This document shows positions 37,401-51,100 of a stretch of 64,000 bases of DNA, piece by piece. The translations under genes and the position numbers were made by a program. How positions within the stretch are numbered: the stretch's first letter is position 1; each line of letters begins with the position of its first letter. The notes below the pieces were generated by a model. That model was not told the DNA's origin, did not search any database, and worked only from the letters and a program-made list of their open reading frames with translations. Source of the DNA: Baylisascaris procyonis (taxonomy: Eukaryota; Nematoda; Chromadorea; Rhabditida; Ascarididae); NCBI GenBank assembly GCA_037389465.1, contig JAZARR010000069.1:1483501-1547500 (forward strand), in the 5' to 3' direction.

Positions 37401-40400
37401 GGGAAATTAAAGAACTTTATCACATCAAGCAAAATACCATCACTTCTGTGCTCACTAAGTAAAAAGCTTTTTGAGAAATTTAGGGAGAATTTGAAAATTT
37501 TCTTTCAAACCATATTCGAAGTTGAAACAAAGGATGGATGAAACGAATATAAAATAGGTGAATTCCCCCTTTTAAACACAACTCACATATCAAAACAAAC
37601 AAACATTCACTAAAAATTTGATGTGTCAGCTCAAAGAGAAAAGAAAAACGTGAATCAATCCATAACACGAAGTACATTTTTGCTAAACATAAAGAAAATA
37701 AACGAAGAATACTCCTGACGGACATATCGGTGTTAAAATTTTTGAAAAATTCAGTATGACTGAAATATGTTCAAAAGCACTTTGAAATACGAAAAGCCAT
37801 CACGAACGATCGCATCTAAAAATGAGAAGTGAAGGAATAGTGAACAGAGAGAGTGAATGCATAAAAAATACCAATTTACTGGGAGGTCGAATTACCACCG
37901 CCGCTTGTTCTTTTCTCTGCTTTCTATAATACGCATCAAAAACCTCCTTCGCACCCTGAAAGCAAAAAAAAATAGTTACTGCACCACTTCTACAGGACGC
38001 CATGTGGACAGAGTTGCAGCTGCTGTTAGTCCTTTCATGGATTATTAAAATTAAGCTGTAATTACCTGCATCACATCGGTCGGCATTTCAAATGAATTGA
38101 AAACTCGTTAACTGATAAGCTGTAATATATGTGATAAAATGAAGCCTTTAACTCTCCATCAGTGATGTTACAAAAGTAATACCTTAAGGGTGCATGTTTC
38201 TCTTCATTAGCAAATAGCAAGCATTCATTTTAAGTGCAGTGAAATGCACGAATGCGTACAGTGTGGCGAGGCATGTCAAATTCTTAGCGTGCACACATCA
38301 GTTTAATGTGAAGAAAACGGATCGATTCACAGAGTGTGGTGTGAACAACGTTACGTAATGAGACGCTAAACGACGGTGAATGCACCTGTGAAGTTGAGAT
38401 GGTGAACCACAAGTAACGAACTTTCGTTCAAGCTGACTTGAATGCACACGATGCACATTCTTGTCACAGAAGCCGACACCTTCGCGCAGTTTGCATTACA
38501 CCATCTTTTGCATATTCTCAACTTTCATCAACATTCTTTCAGGCACAACAAGGGAAATGAAGAAATAAGAAAGTAAAATTGCTTGAGAGAAATGATAATT
38601 TTAATAACTCACAAGAACATTAAATATTTGACAGCAACGATGAACGGGTGTAAAATCGATGAGATCTTGTGCACTCAACAACTCGTCATCTTCGTGCACC
38701 GATGCTTGACGCACCTTCCGTTCCACTTTCCACTCGTTCTTCATTACAATAGACCCGTCGGAAGACAATTCTTAAAAAAAAAAAACTTCATTTCAGAATC
38801 TTCTTGCACAGAACTTACATAAGGCAATCCTATGTAATAAAGGAACATAGCCATTTTTTTTTTCAACCAGGGAGGTACACTTACCTTTCTTAGGCAAGCT
38901 TAGAGTACGGCTCAACGGGATCACTAGCAGGCGAGCATAATGTGAACCAACGCCCACAAACAAGTCCTAAACTTACGCTGCTTCGAGGTCGAAATTCATA
39001 TGAACAGGTGTTATATCGCGTCCCTGTCGAAGCGTCTTCCTAGATGGAGGGAAAGAAAAGCAGACTAATCCAGATAACCTACGTATGGCAATCAGGTGCA
39101 CTGGATTGTTGTAACCGATTTGTACAGAAAACAAAAGCAGCGACAGGGAGGAGAAAATCCGAAGAGCTTCCGTCGAAAATAGAATAATACGAGTGAAATA
39201 AAACACAAGACGGGATAAAAAACGCACCAATCTGAACATTTTGAGCGCTGCGTTTCGCTTCATCCTGAATGCGCTTATTGCGTTCCGCTTCACTCATTCC
39301 AAACGAATGTTGTTCAGCAGTGCATTTGGACGCGTGTTGCCCGATGCGTCCTTTAACATCAATATATCTTTCAAGAGCACGTGCTTATATACGAAAAATG
39401 ATAATGATAAAGTTCTAGATGGGTATCACAAAGTTTATTACCTTCAAGAATGTAGGACCCTTAAGGAATACCAAACGATAACTTAACTAACCTGACACTT
39501 TGCGTATATTTTCGAGGAAATCCGTGAATTCCGAGAAGGATTTTTCCTTAATCTGCTCACGTATTGGGGCCATTGATTTCTGCAGAGACTGCGTGAAGCG
39601 ATACTTGTCGACATGCACCAAATACGTATGTTCTAACTCCTCTAAAACTTTCAGCGCTTGATAGTACCTGAAATAAATGACAGGTGAAGTGTTCGCGCCA
39701 TAGATCAAATCCAATACAAAGTAATCGAATGATGAAAGCCGTGGAACATATTATACAAAAGAGAAGATGCATTGAAGCTGCTGATGACAACAAGCTGCTC
39801 AGAAGAATGCAATGACCAAAGGCGGACAGTGCAATGAGGATCGCTGTAAATCTCCCCTCCCCCATCTTCCCCTATGGCAAACATCCTTTCAACAAATCAT
39901 CAGTCACCGCCTCGGGTGCGCATTCACCACAGCTAAGTTCCGGTCGAACTAAAAGGCCTGGCTTTTGGAACACGAAGTAATATTTAATCATCTCACATAC
40001 CATTTCAAAGAGACTTTTCTATCAATGGAAACCGCTTCCATATTACATTCAACATTAGCAATAACGCTACAATTTAAATGAACATCGAAAAGAGCAGCTA
40101 TTAACTCCATCGAATTGTATCTCGTGTAAGCCATTTTGGACGTACTAATAAACCAATCATATCCTTCCTAAAGGGCAGCAGAAGTTTCAAAAAATGTTGA
40201 AACAATTGACGCGTTCATAGAGATCGATGATACCATTAGAGTTTTCCTCAACGGTATATTGTTCGGATATTTAATAAGCCACCAACCTAATCTCCCTACC
40301 TCATCAAAAGTGACCTGGACATCATGTTAACGAAATGACTCACAAGTGGACGAGGCCTGTTTGTCCCCACCACCTTCCCCTCCCCTCCCCTCCTTGCCCC

Positions 40401-41399
40401 TTTCATAACAAGTCTCCCACTTGATTCTGTGTGCATCTTCGTCTATTCGTCGATAAACATGAAAAATTTGAACTTCGAATACTCATCACTTTAAACCCCT
40501 TAAAATTTCCTAAGCAATAAGATGTCAGTTTAATTCTAAGAGTTCATTTTACACCTCGTTGTTTAGCGTTTTTCGTCGTGCAAGATTTGTAAACAAGGAC
40601 AACAACAAACGTGCCATTGAGTGGCGATAGTGGTATCTAAAAAAATTCGACAAAAAAAAAACTCGCTTCTTTTGTTGCATCAGCTCGTTGAGTCTTGCAT
40701 AGTGCTCCAACACGGGTAAACACATCGAAATATGCTCTATCGCAGTGTTGGCATTCTTTTGAAGTTTTCTATAACGTACAATCTCTGCGCTGCGTTTTTG
40801 CAACTGCCGACTGCTCTCTTGAACTGCATTGTCTATGCTCACCACGTCCTCCTGAAAAACTCCTTGAGGGGGTTTGAGATTCAAAAACATCGACCGCTAC
40901 AAATAACGACAATGATAATCTCACATCAATTTAGAGATGAGTGATTTTCAAGCTCCATCAATGTTCATGTTGACTGAATAAAGAACTTAATGAGGGTGCA
41001 AAATAAAAAGCAAAATGCATAAATGTGCAATATAAAACATTTTCCGATAGATACAGCAACGACGCCCTAAGAGAAAACTTCAGTGGAGACAAATAAACAC
41101 ATAGCAGATAGACTCTCCTAGAAGATGTGGAAGGATCGATGTTTTTCATTGTGTCTATGAAAGAGGGGAAGAGAGGGGGGGGGGGGCGAGGTGATAAGAT
41201 AACATTGGCGAAAAGAAAGCAGAAATGATAAACCTTGATCTCAAGGCAACGCGACTTCAATTGCAGTAATTGTTTCATCGAATCGATATGTCCTTGATAA
41301 TGGTAAGAGCAAATTTTTTGAATATTTCGATCATAGTGATGAATTCGATGTTCGAGAGCACGAGAGAACTTATGAACATCACCGCAGTCGTATATCGCT
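28206..41399 (-). CDS. sec-15: Exocyst complex component SEC-15 (EXOC6), 18 exons, N terminus missing
   Basis: Exons: 41234-41399, 40667-40851, 39492-39667, 39228-39350, 38613-38770, 37880-37955, 37076-37113, 36847-37014, 36321-36442, 35320-35473, 34892-35011, 34076-34174, 32634-32776, 32186-32259, 30670-30806, 29953-30099, 28993-29144, 28206-28320. They join in phase to 783 residues; human EXOC6 is about 800. Conserved stretches in order: SYHYQGHIDSMKQLL, MCLPVLEHYARL, YYQALKVLEELEHTYL, DLIDFTPVHRC, FDAYYRKQRKEQA, IIGFFVVEDHIM, LRDQYNE-like FRDQYNEILM, DNDNYAPIV, YLVGCLKFMEHLQL, LVQITINIGYLEKSC, ANYDWEL, FDLDVIQCELF, LRQLLDLVM and WPTYLADYGKEESKY. Sec15 is the exocyst subunit that binds Rab11/Sec4-type GTPases on secretory vesicles and helps tether them to the plasma membrane. 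The first exon lacks a credible ATG: acceptor gtttag at 41400 with AG|A phase implies an upstream exon, as human EXOC6 has about 40 further residues. The junction 40667/39667 needs a GC donor. Confidence 0.95.
34359..34440. repeat. Compound microsatellite (CT)19(AT)22
   Basis: Pure CT repeats at 34359-34396 pass directly into AT repeats at 34397-34440, inside a sec-15 intron. Likely length-polymorphic. Confidence 0.97.
41176..41186. repeat. 11-base G homopolymer
   Basis: A run of 11 G lies in a purine-rich stretch (41158-41190) in the first visible intron of sec-15. It is a probable sequencing-error or slippage site. Confidence 0.9.
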
Positions 41400-44300
41400 C
41401 TAAACATTTCAAAGCATCAGTGAATCGAATATCGGCCACAATGAATATTATAAAACGTAAAAACGAAATATCGAATCGTCGGAGTGATATACTCGTTTAC
41501 ACTGAAATACCTTTCCTATAACGGTATTTTTTAAAAAGATGTCACCTCTTCGATATATGAGAAGTAATTTCTTAGAGGCCAGTGAAAGGAAAAAGCAAAC
41601 TACCAAAGTTTGTACATCGGAAGATCGAAAAAGCCCCTCCGTTGCTCTTTTGAACATAATTAGTGGGAAGTTCAACTGTGAGTGCCTACAAGCAACTAAG
41701 CATAACGCAGAACATATCTGCCCAAAAACAGTGGGAAGGATGCTGTCTTTCAACTCTGTTAGCATTGAGGAATAAGAACAGCCTTTAAATAGGTCAAGAT
41801 TGACAGAGGAGGAGGGAGAAGACGAATTTATCAGTACCGCTGAAATTGAAGAGGCAATAAGCCACTGAACTCTGCTGAGAGTGAGAAGTGGATAACGACT
41901 TTGAACTCTATTGGAAAATGAGAGTTGTAGCGTCTATTTTGCGCGCTTAAATGCAGTTACTTTCGTTTTTATGTGCTGAAAATGTGAACAAACCTCACCA
42001 CCTAATTACATAGCCAGGTAGAGCAAATTGAATACGCGGCCAGGTAAAGTAAATTAAAAACGTCATTGATCCTGATAAGTGGGCGTAAAACCTTCATAAT
42101 AGTGACGTCAATAATTGCGCTCAGAGGGTTATTATACAACCACAGAAAACAATAACCTGAAATTTCTTCCCATGCTTCGTTTCCCATTGCTATTTGTTTA
42201 ACACAAGTATTAAAATCAGCAAATGAAAGGGCATTTATATATGAATGAATACATCATATGCGATTGCAAAAAAAAGCGAAAACAACAGCTGAATCAAATA
42301 ATTCGCCATTCCCACCTTAATACCAATCCGATACTTCCGGAATCCGTTGTTTCGAGTTCGTACAAAAAGAACTCCTGTTCGGCACTTAACTCCGGATCTG
42401 AAAAACGGTTTTTTCAATAAACTTCTTTCAAGAGAATGACTTTCAACAGCAGCTGTTCTTTACAGTTCCACAATTTGTTAAACAAAGCGATGGTGGATAA
42501 GAATAGTTGGCTGTTTGAAGCATATTGCAAGCATCGAGAAAAAAACCTGAAAGAGTTGTACGATCGACCCAAATTGACAATTCTTCCTCAACAAGAGAGA
42601 AAAGTCGACTGAATCGACGAAAGAACTCTGTTGAAAGGAAAATAAAATCCGGACAACATTACCCCTATAAGTACACCTTTGCAGGAACGAAAAGCAATGT
42701 GGTTTTTATTACTAATATCATAATTCTAAGTGTGAGTTGAGAACATCTCTATAAATAGATGCCATTATTCAGAAGTTGTTAAGCATAGAGATCGAAGCAA
42801 CAACGCTCTTCGGCCCATAAATACAAGCAGTGATTTGGAAGAGAAACTCTCCTATGAAGTGCGAATGTTTCAGTGATTTGAGCCGATGAAACTTCTTGCT
42901 TAAAAAGAATTCTGCTTAGTAGAGAACAGTAAAGCGGAAGTGGAAAGCGTTTCAAAATGGTCGAATGAGACCATCATTCCATATATGACGCTCTACAAGG
43001 TGCCATCAATTTTCGCTCTAGCTCACCTAAGAAATCCTTCGACTCCAACCCACTATACAAGTTGTCACTAACTTTCTGAAAAAAATCACTATTATCGACT
43101 GAATACATGACTTCAAGTTCATTTACATTTCCGAGAAGCAGTCTGGTGATAAACGACAGATTTAGAGATGCACGTGAGAAAGTTTAGAAGATAGGGCAAC
43201 TTACACTGTTGGTAAGAAGTGGAGGCGGTATCACTGCTGCCAGTAGCTGTCTCCTTTGAAATACTTGTTGTCGATACCCCATCCATGAAGTCGCGTCGTT
43301 AAAACCTTAAATGATATACCGTATAAATGGCATAATATCAGTAAATATATTTGTACCTTATAAGCAGGAAAGCTCATGGATCCCTTCCATATACCTGGAA
43401 GTACAAACTTCCTGTTGCATACTCAGTACCTTGCCAATTCACTAACTGCTACTAGACAGTATGCAAAATTGGTTATTTTCTTGAGACGAGATGGTGGTAG
43501 CAATATGAAATCTTCCGTTAATATGACAGGGTTTGACAAATAAAATAGCTTTATAAGGAATGTATTCACTGGTGGGATATTCGATTGCAAATGCAGCACC
43601 CAAATGAAAAGTCACATTCAAAATGACTCAAACCCCCATAACTGAAAACGTGCAAAGCAATGTTTCCAGCATTAAGCATAGAGATGCTTGCCCAACATCG
43701 AACTCAGAAATTGGAAACTAGCCAAATGCCTATGTCTAGGTGGTGCATTTAGAACGGCTGGAAGTTTGATGTTTCAGAGGAAGTATAGAAAATACTTGCC
43801 CAGCTGGTAGGTGAGTCCTAGGCTTCCTAAGAAAAATTTGAATGGAAAAGGCAGGCATATCCAAATGTTTTGTCTGCTTCTTTGATTAGTGAACACTTAT
43901 CGAAATGTTACGGCTAACACAACGAATATAGCTAGCTGCTCAAGGATGCCGTTTTAATACTTGTTGCTTCCTTAGAAAAACCAGCAGCCAGGATGGGAGA
44001 AGCAGTGAATTGATAGGAAAGGGCTTATGCTTATTGAGCTTGTACCCCACTGACGAGTACCTCTTTAAAACGATGGACACTGGCTCATTAAGTAGAAGCT
44101 CCGAATACTAGAAATACAATGACTGGGGAGATTACGAATCACTGCTAATGTGTCGGTATAGAGTGCAATCTAGGATACGGGAACGCATTCTGATCGATAG
44201 GAAAATGTATCAATGAAGTTTGCAACTTCGCAACTCAACGTGCTAATTTCAGATGCTTCACTAGAGCTATTCGGGTTCTTCTATGCTAGTGATAGCGTTG

Positions 44301-45146
44301 CGCCATTTGAGCGCCACGTTTCCCATGTATTTGGTAATATTTAGTCAGATGCATCATAGTGTAAAAATCTGGTATAGTGTGCTTCATATACCGGTTTTAA
44401 GAAATGAAGTACAACACAGGTATAGTGAATCTTTGGAGAAGGTTGTGGTATAGTACGGTACGTCGGCTATTTTCGCTAATATACGGCAGAAGAGTAGATC
44501 CGTTAGAAGGTCTCGTTTGTTTATTTTTATGTTCAGTATCTTCCCTGTACTAGATGTGATTTCTGATATGGTATACTGTTTCATAGAGTATACGGTATAA
44601 CCGTATCACGATTTTTTATATAGCTCATGCCAAACACTATGCTTAATGTAGCGTAGATTAGTGATTATAAAAAACCACATTTTGCAGTGAATGCATTATT
44701 CATTGCTGTACCACCAAAAAACTACTGCTGCATTGTCATGCAGTTTACATTTTCTAAAAGTGCTATATTTGTTCAGTGCTTACTGCTCGGTTATCCTCAC
44801 CCACCCTGTCAATCCTGAAATCTCACACTTGAACGTTACTGGAATTCTTTCACCGAAGTTTTTTGTTGATTTATCATTGCGTTGTAATTGTTGTTTTGCC
44901 ACTCAAGTCAAAGAATAGCTAAGCGTGGATGTCGATTTGTTTATTTACAGAAAGATGGCTTCGTTTTGTTCAGATTGATAACATTAGGTGTAGAGAAATG
45001 ACATGGTGGATTTTGGGATAAGGTGCATTCCAATATCGTTTGGATTGCACGAGACTCTATGCAGCTATTGTCACAGGTCGTAGACTGCATGCTTCGCGGT
45101 TGGTGTGATTATTGCTTTCCTTGATATGATGCTATCAGGTGGAACG
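41400..45146. promoter_or_regulatory. Divergent intergenic region between sec-15 and aap-1
   Basis: The two genes point away from each other across about 3.7 kb. The first exon(s) of sec-15 and any 5' exons of aap-1 must also lie here. I see no coding segment matching the missing sec-15 N terminus. A cluster of GGTATAGT and short palindromes occurs at 44371-44610. The regulatory role is inferred only from gene orientation. Confidence 0.4.
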
Positions 45147-48100
45147 ATGGAACAGGATTGCTCACATCGCTTCTACATACACGAACACCAACCTGAGGGA
45201 TGTTCACATGTAATGACTCGGCAGTGTGGCGATGAAGGATGCTCAAGAGGTCTTGCCAACCAAACCTGGTACTGGGGGGACTCTTCGAAAGACCTTATTG
45301 CCTCAGCAATGAGCGTAAGCCTTTGTCGGATATTTCTAACCGTAACATGGTGCACTCGTTAGTCATTATAGGACACATTCAGTCTAATGTTGTTCACTTA
45401 AGTAGAAGCAAACAAAAATTGATATACACATCTGTCAGCAAGAAAGACTCATGAAAGGCGACGCAGCTCGTCACAGGATGTTGCAGTCTTTGTTCTTGGA
45501 AAGGTGATCCTTGCAAAAGTTCATAATTACTTCAGCAGGAAAACACTCTTCAAGATACTCTTTGAAAATATTGCATATAGCTGAGAGCTATGATCGGCAT
45601 TATCGTTATGCGTAGAAAGCTATGCTAGTGACAGGTTGTGGCGAGTGATTGCCGGCTTATCGGAGAATGATGTTCGATTCTAATAACCAATGAAGAACCC
45701 AGCCATGGGCACGATAAAGCGTCAGCGAAATCCAAAACATTGGTTTTCTCTATGGTCGGCATAGTAGTATCCTTGTTGATTCGCAGGATGTAAATGCAAT
45801 GTACATTATTACCATAGCTTTAACCCTTACTAGTATTACTTTACTGTTGTTTACTATTAGTGTTGCTATTAGTAGTATAATTAGCAGTTACTGTTACTAA
45901 AATTTGTCTTGATGGCTTGTTAATCAGTGCTAAGCTTGAAAGCAGTCTTGCTTAAACGTTATAATGCAAGGAAATAGCTGTTTAGCAGGGGCGTATTTAA
46001 AAGCACATATGCTAGTAACGAAAGTGGCCAAAAGACGGCTGCTGTGAATGTAATTGAATGTTATCGTACTTGGCTATGAGATCACTTAGAGAGCGTGAAA
46101 TACTTCACAGTGCATTCCAAAGACGGGATTTTCCGGTCGATGGCAATGTGTTTCCAGGGTTGCGAAAATGGTACGTTCTGTGTCCGAGATGCGTCAACGA
46201 AAGGCGACTATACGCTAACGCTTCGATTTGGCGAGGTGACCGCATACCTTACTCAAGTACTTCGTGGGTGGCGACTTCCGCTGTGGGCAACTTACTACAA
46301 ATTGGAGTATCATCCCAATTTTTTGTCATATGGGGGCCAATATATTTTATTAGTGCTACTGCTGTAAATTCAAGCGTCAAATAAATGAAGTGGTCATTTT
46401 TTGATGATACATTATGCAATCTATGCGGTAAGTGGATATGTTAAAATGGTACCATTGAAAAAGACCGTCTCTTCGATAGGACCTGATCCATCACTGCGTT
46501 AAACGATTCGTGAAAACTGTTTTGCGTGACTGCATCGCTGACTTTTCTATGCGCTTGAAATTACAATAACAACCGATGCTTTTTATATATAGAGTCTCTT
46601 TTAATGTGCTTCAAATTTTAATCTTCTCATATGTGCAACTGCATCTTTCTCTTCTTTTACAATGGAACGGGTTTCGATCGTTTTTATATATGGTATTGAC
46701 TAAACTATCCTATATGAAAAGCGTTCTCGCAAACTTGTAAAGTTTGTAAAATAAACTTATAGTGCTTGCTTGAAACTTGACAAAACTTATATGAGAGTTA
46801 AAAAATTACGTAAAAGAAGTTTTTTTTTTTTTTCAGAGCAACAAACTGATAAAAATAATCGTTTCAAAGGGTCGTTGCGGCTTTGCACCCGAAGAGCTTA
46901 AATTCGACTCTGTTGTGCAGTTGATTGATTACTACAAAAGAAATTCGCTTAAAGAATATAATCGTCAACTTGAGGTCGGACTTATTTATCCTCTTCGAAG
47001 ACCGAATATTGATAAAACGATGTGGGTATGTTTTCGGCTTTTCTTTAATTCTAATAAGGAAGTGTTTCATTGAATCCCATTTTGCATTGATTGACAATGA
47101 TCCATATGACTCTAAACTCGCAATGAAACTAATATCATCGATCAGATTTGATGTGTAATTCTAAATTATGCATCTTCCATTATATGATAGGTAATAGTGG
47201 AAGCGAATTCATCGTTTCGATTTTCTTTGATACTTACAGCATTTATCTTACGGTATTCGTCATACACTTTGACTTGCCAAGTATACACAAATCAAAAACA
47301 GCACAGTTTATGGCTTCTATTCATTGTACTTTTCACTGCACTGCTGAATGAATTTTGAAGTTTTTTCTTCGAAAGTTTTTTCTGTCATTTCTCCGTCCGA
47401 TGTTATTTGGAAGTGCCGAACAAGCGGAGCTAATTTCAGAGATGTAGTTTGTCGATCAGTCAGCCACTTGTAACTTTTTCGATATTCCACCGCACTACAG
47501 CTCCGAATATTGAAATTACTATGCATTTGTTGACCAAGTTCCCCTCCCCTTTGGTTTTGCTAATTCTCTTTTTGTCAGCTCAATTGAGCTAGCCCCACCC
47601 AGTTCTGGAACTGATTTTCATTCGAGAGAAATTAATGAAAGGAGCTTACTAAGGTTTATTCAAAAAGAAATGAGAGAAGGAGCATATGTTTGAAGAATAT
47701 TAATAAGAAGCTGCACATTTGAAAAAGCTCTCATTTCTCACCTTCGAAATAAGTGCTTTTGCATCTCAGATTTATTGGCGACTGTCCTAACTGAACACGG
47801 CAAAAGGTGCGGTAATTGACGCAGCTTACATCAATTCAAGACGAGGCTTTTTTGAGTTGGGGCTTCCATTGGGCGTGGAAGGGAGAGTAGGGAGCTTCTA
47901 TTGTTCATATCTTTCCAAGGTGGATCACTGTTTGAATGGAACCCATAACAAGGGAATACTAGATAGTTATCTACGGCATACTGATGCATTGAGTTGTATG
48001 AGGTAAAACGTTGCAGGAAATAGATGGTGTGCACAGCGTAGAGCATTTATTATGTCAGCTGCGAGGATTGCATGCGGCACATACTCGTATTCTGCGGTTC

Positions 48101-51100
48101 GATGATCAGATTTCGGCCGAGCTAGATTCATTGCGTGAAGAATTACAAAGGAAGCGTCAAGCTCGTGCGGCTTTCACTGCCGCCCACGCACTTTTTCTCA
48201 AGCAAATTGAGCTCATTACCAAGTTAGTTTTCTGTTTTCTATCTTACCGATGATTTCTCTACTATCAGTTTTCACTGAAAGTTTCTTCTGTTTTTGTTCT
48301 TACCGTTCTCGCCGTTTGGTACTTATCATGGAACCGGAAAAATTGCAGCGAATTTTACGGTTTTCTAATTATTTTGTTGGGAAAAATGTGCAAATTATAA
48401 GTGTTCATATGCCCTCCTAGTCGGAAATGTTGCTTTTGTTCTCTAGCAATAATAGGCGCTTACCGTGGCATTTCCTTCGCTGCAACGTAAGCGCTTCCAT
48501 TTTGTGGATTTCGGGTATACTTATCGCATTGCTGAATGATTTTTACGCTGCTTTACGCACACAATCTTCGTTCCGTAATTGTTCCCACTCGGATTGTTCG
48601 AGTTAGTTTTGCAGCAACAAAGCCCTATTGACAAGTGAATCCGAATTAGCGCAGATCAACATTAATATCGAATTGCAACAGCGGCGGTGAGTTACTTTTG
48701 TGCTATCGTATTGTGATCTAGCTGTAAGCTTTTCCTCAGTTTATCTATAGTGGAACGGAATGAATTCCTCTCTGAACCAACTTTCAATGATTATCACGCA
48801 TCACTTTCTTGCTACCGAAACATCTTTGTCTCTGCGCGGATTACTTTACTGGATATATCTTAATCTTTGCAAAGGTATAACCAACTTACGCAGCTTACCG
48901 TTGCTCTCAGTTGTTGTGTTCCTGACATCATAAAGCCAAGAAACATGTGGATATCCGTTTGTTCGTTTCAATATGCCAATTTCACCATGTTCTCGTTTTT
49001 AGGGGTAGCGATATTCGTAATGCAATCACTGTTCCCACAGGTCCTGGGTAACAGCCGCTGCCCCAACGTCCATAGAGACAACAAGTGTTTTGGCGATGAG
49101 AGATGGACTGTGGAGCGCTGAAAAAATGCATCTGTTTTCTTCCTGCAGTTGCGGACCGCTGTCGTTTGCAGTGCGTTAAGTCCATCGTCGAAGATTGAAT
49201 GCAAGACCTTTTTTAGCAGAGATTTGGTTTCAACTCGAGGTGCACCCATAGGCAAATTATGGCTTTTCTATGACAGCTTTCTTTCAAATTGGAAGAGGAA
49301 GTTTATTTAGCAAGTGTGATAATGTTGTATGCTTTAGTCTCGACAGTATACGAAATCAACAAGAGCAGATGACTGAGCAAATGACCGCCATCGAAGCGCG
49401 CATAAAGGAAAGCGAAAAATCGCACAGCGAACTCACTCCTAAATTATCCGCATTGCACACGTAAGTTGCTGCAAATATGTTGAATGTAGAAAAGTGCTTG
49501 GGGATAGAATTTGGCACAGGATTTTTGCCTCATTCACTGGAGTGTTCCAACTTTGTAGTTCAACGGTTGCATTGACTCCTAAAATTGTATCAAATTTAGT
49601 CACTTCACATTGTTTTTCAATTCTTTGCTGTATTTGGATAAATTTAGAGAGCTTAATCGATGCCAGTTCCGGTTGTGTCAACTGAACGTACCACAATCAG
49701 TTGTCGACAAAGAGATTCAAGAGGTTTCATTCCTTACCGACGCTGAGCCGGAACCTCTTTCGCGCATTCTGATGCAATTCCACATCCGATGGCAACCTGA
49801 CCGCTTCCTTTCTGTCGATTGCAGTAAGGTTTGCATTTCCATCACTCTATGATAGCGTGTTTTAGATGTAGTCTGCTGATTCGCCGTTTAACTTTTAACA
49901 GTTCGTAAGGCTGCAACGCTGATGCGTTGTGCACATGAGTAGGTTTAATGATGGTTCTTTCGTCGAATCCTTGAAGTTCTTTTCAGAGTTGAAGTCTTTT
50001 TTACCGTGAACTGAATGTTCATTTGATCGTCTTTAGTAGAAGATCACCGCAAGGAAAATGATGGCTTTCTCATAACGGCTTTTTAAGCCTTAACTGAAGG
50101 CGGGGGATGAGGCAGTTGATGTTTTTCTAAAGTAAATTTCATAGATCAAGAATCATTCAACGAAGGGCCAGAAACTCCTAGAAGTTTGAGTCGTTTATTT
50201 GCATGTTCTCGTCGAGGTTGGAGAGTTTTTTCATTTCGTCTTCAAATGTGAGTGGTGGTTTCCTATATATTTAAATAAACAAGTACCATCAATGTAGATG
50301 GTGATGTTTTACTTTGCAGTGGGCGATGTTTTCCAGGGGAAGAGTGATATTTGTATAGCGCATTCATGTTGTCTTATTGTTAGATTAAAAAAGTTGTGAA
50401 GACGATAATGGGTCCATCATATCATTCGTTTGGGATTCGGAGATTTATTTCGCTGCATTTCTGTTAAGGAAATATTATGGGTGCCAAACAATATATGTGG
50501 TACTCGACCACATTCCCCTTTCCTCCATTTCTTTTTTGTAACGACTGACCTAAATTTCTTTTATTGTGCATATTCAAGTAGGTGCTTCTTTGAGAAATCT
50601 GTAGCAGTAGCGAGGTAGAAGTGCCAAAGGAGCGAGCAGAAGCAACTTGAAGCCTGGTCTTTTGTTCTGCAGACGCTCATTCGCTATGCTACAGCCTCAT
50701 CCTTCAACTCTCTTATTTGCACTCTTTCTTGAATAGCAAACAATATCCGGAATGTGAGTGTATCCGGACATCAAGAAATCGAGCCTCCTATAGTGTCCAC
50801 ACTTCCGTACTTTTTCGCCTGTATGTCGCACATAGAAACGATGCCTCCAAACCTGTGCAAGCTACACCTAAAATGCGACTATGGCCTAAAAGTTGTTTTT
50901 CTCAGGAAAACGGCATGAAAATAGTTCGCGCACTGATGGATTGCAATCCGAACAACTCCGACGGTATCTTCGTGATTCGACCAAGCAGTTCACAGGCCAA
51001 TCATTACGCTCTCACCATATCCAACGACAACCACATCTATAATTGTCTTATTGAGCATAGGTTCGTTCATTGTTTACACGTCTCTCATATCGCTTCAATT

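Noticed and set aside
45173..45355. Minus-strand ORF opposite the first aap-1 exon
   Set aside because: Shadow of the nSH2 exon, whose WYWGDSSKD motif is on the plus strand.
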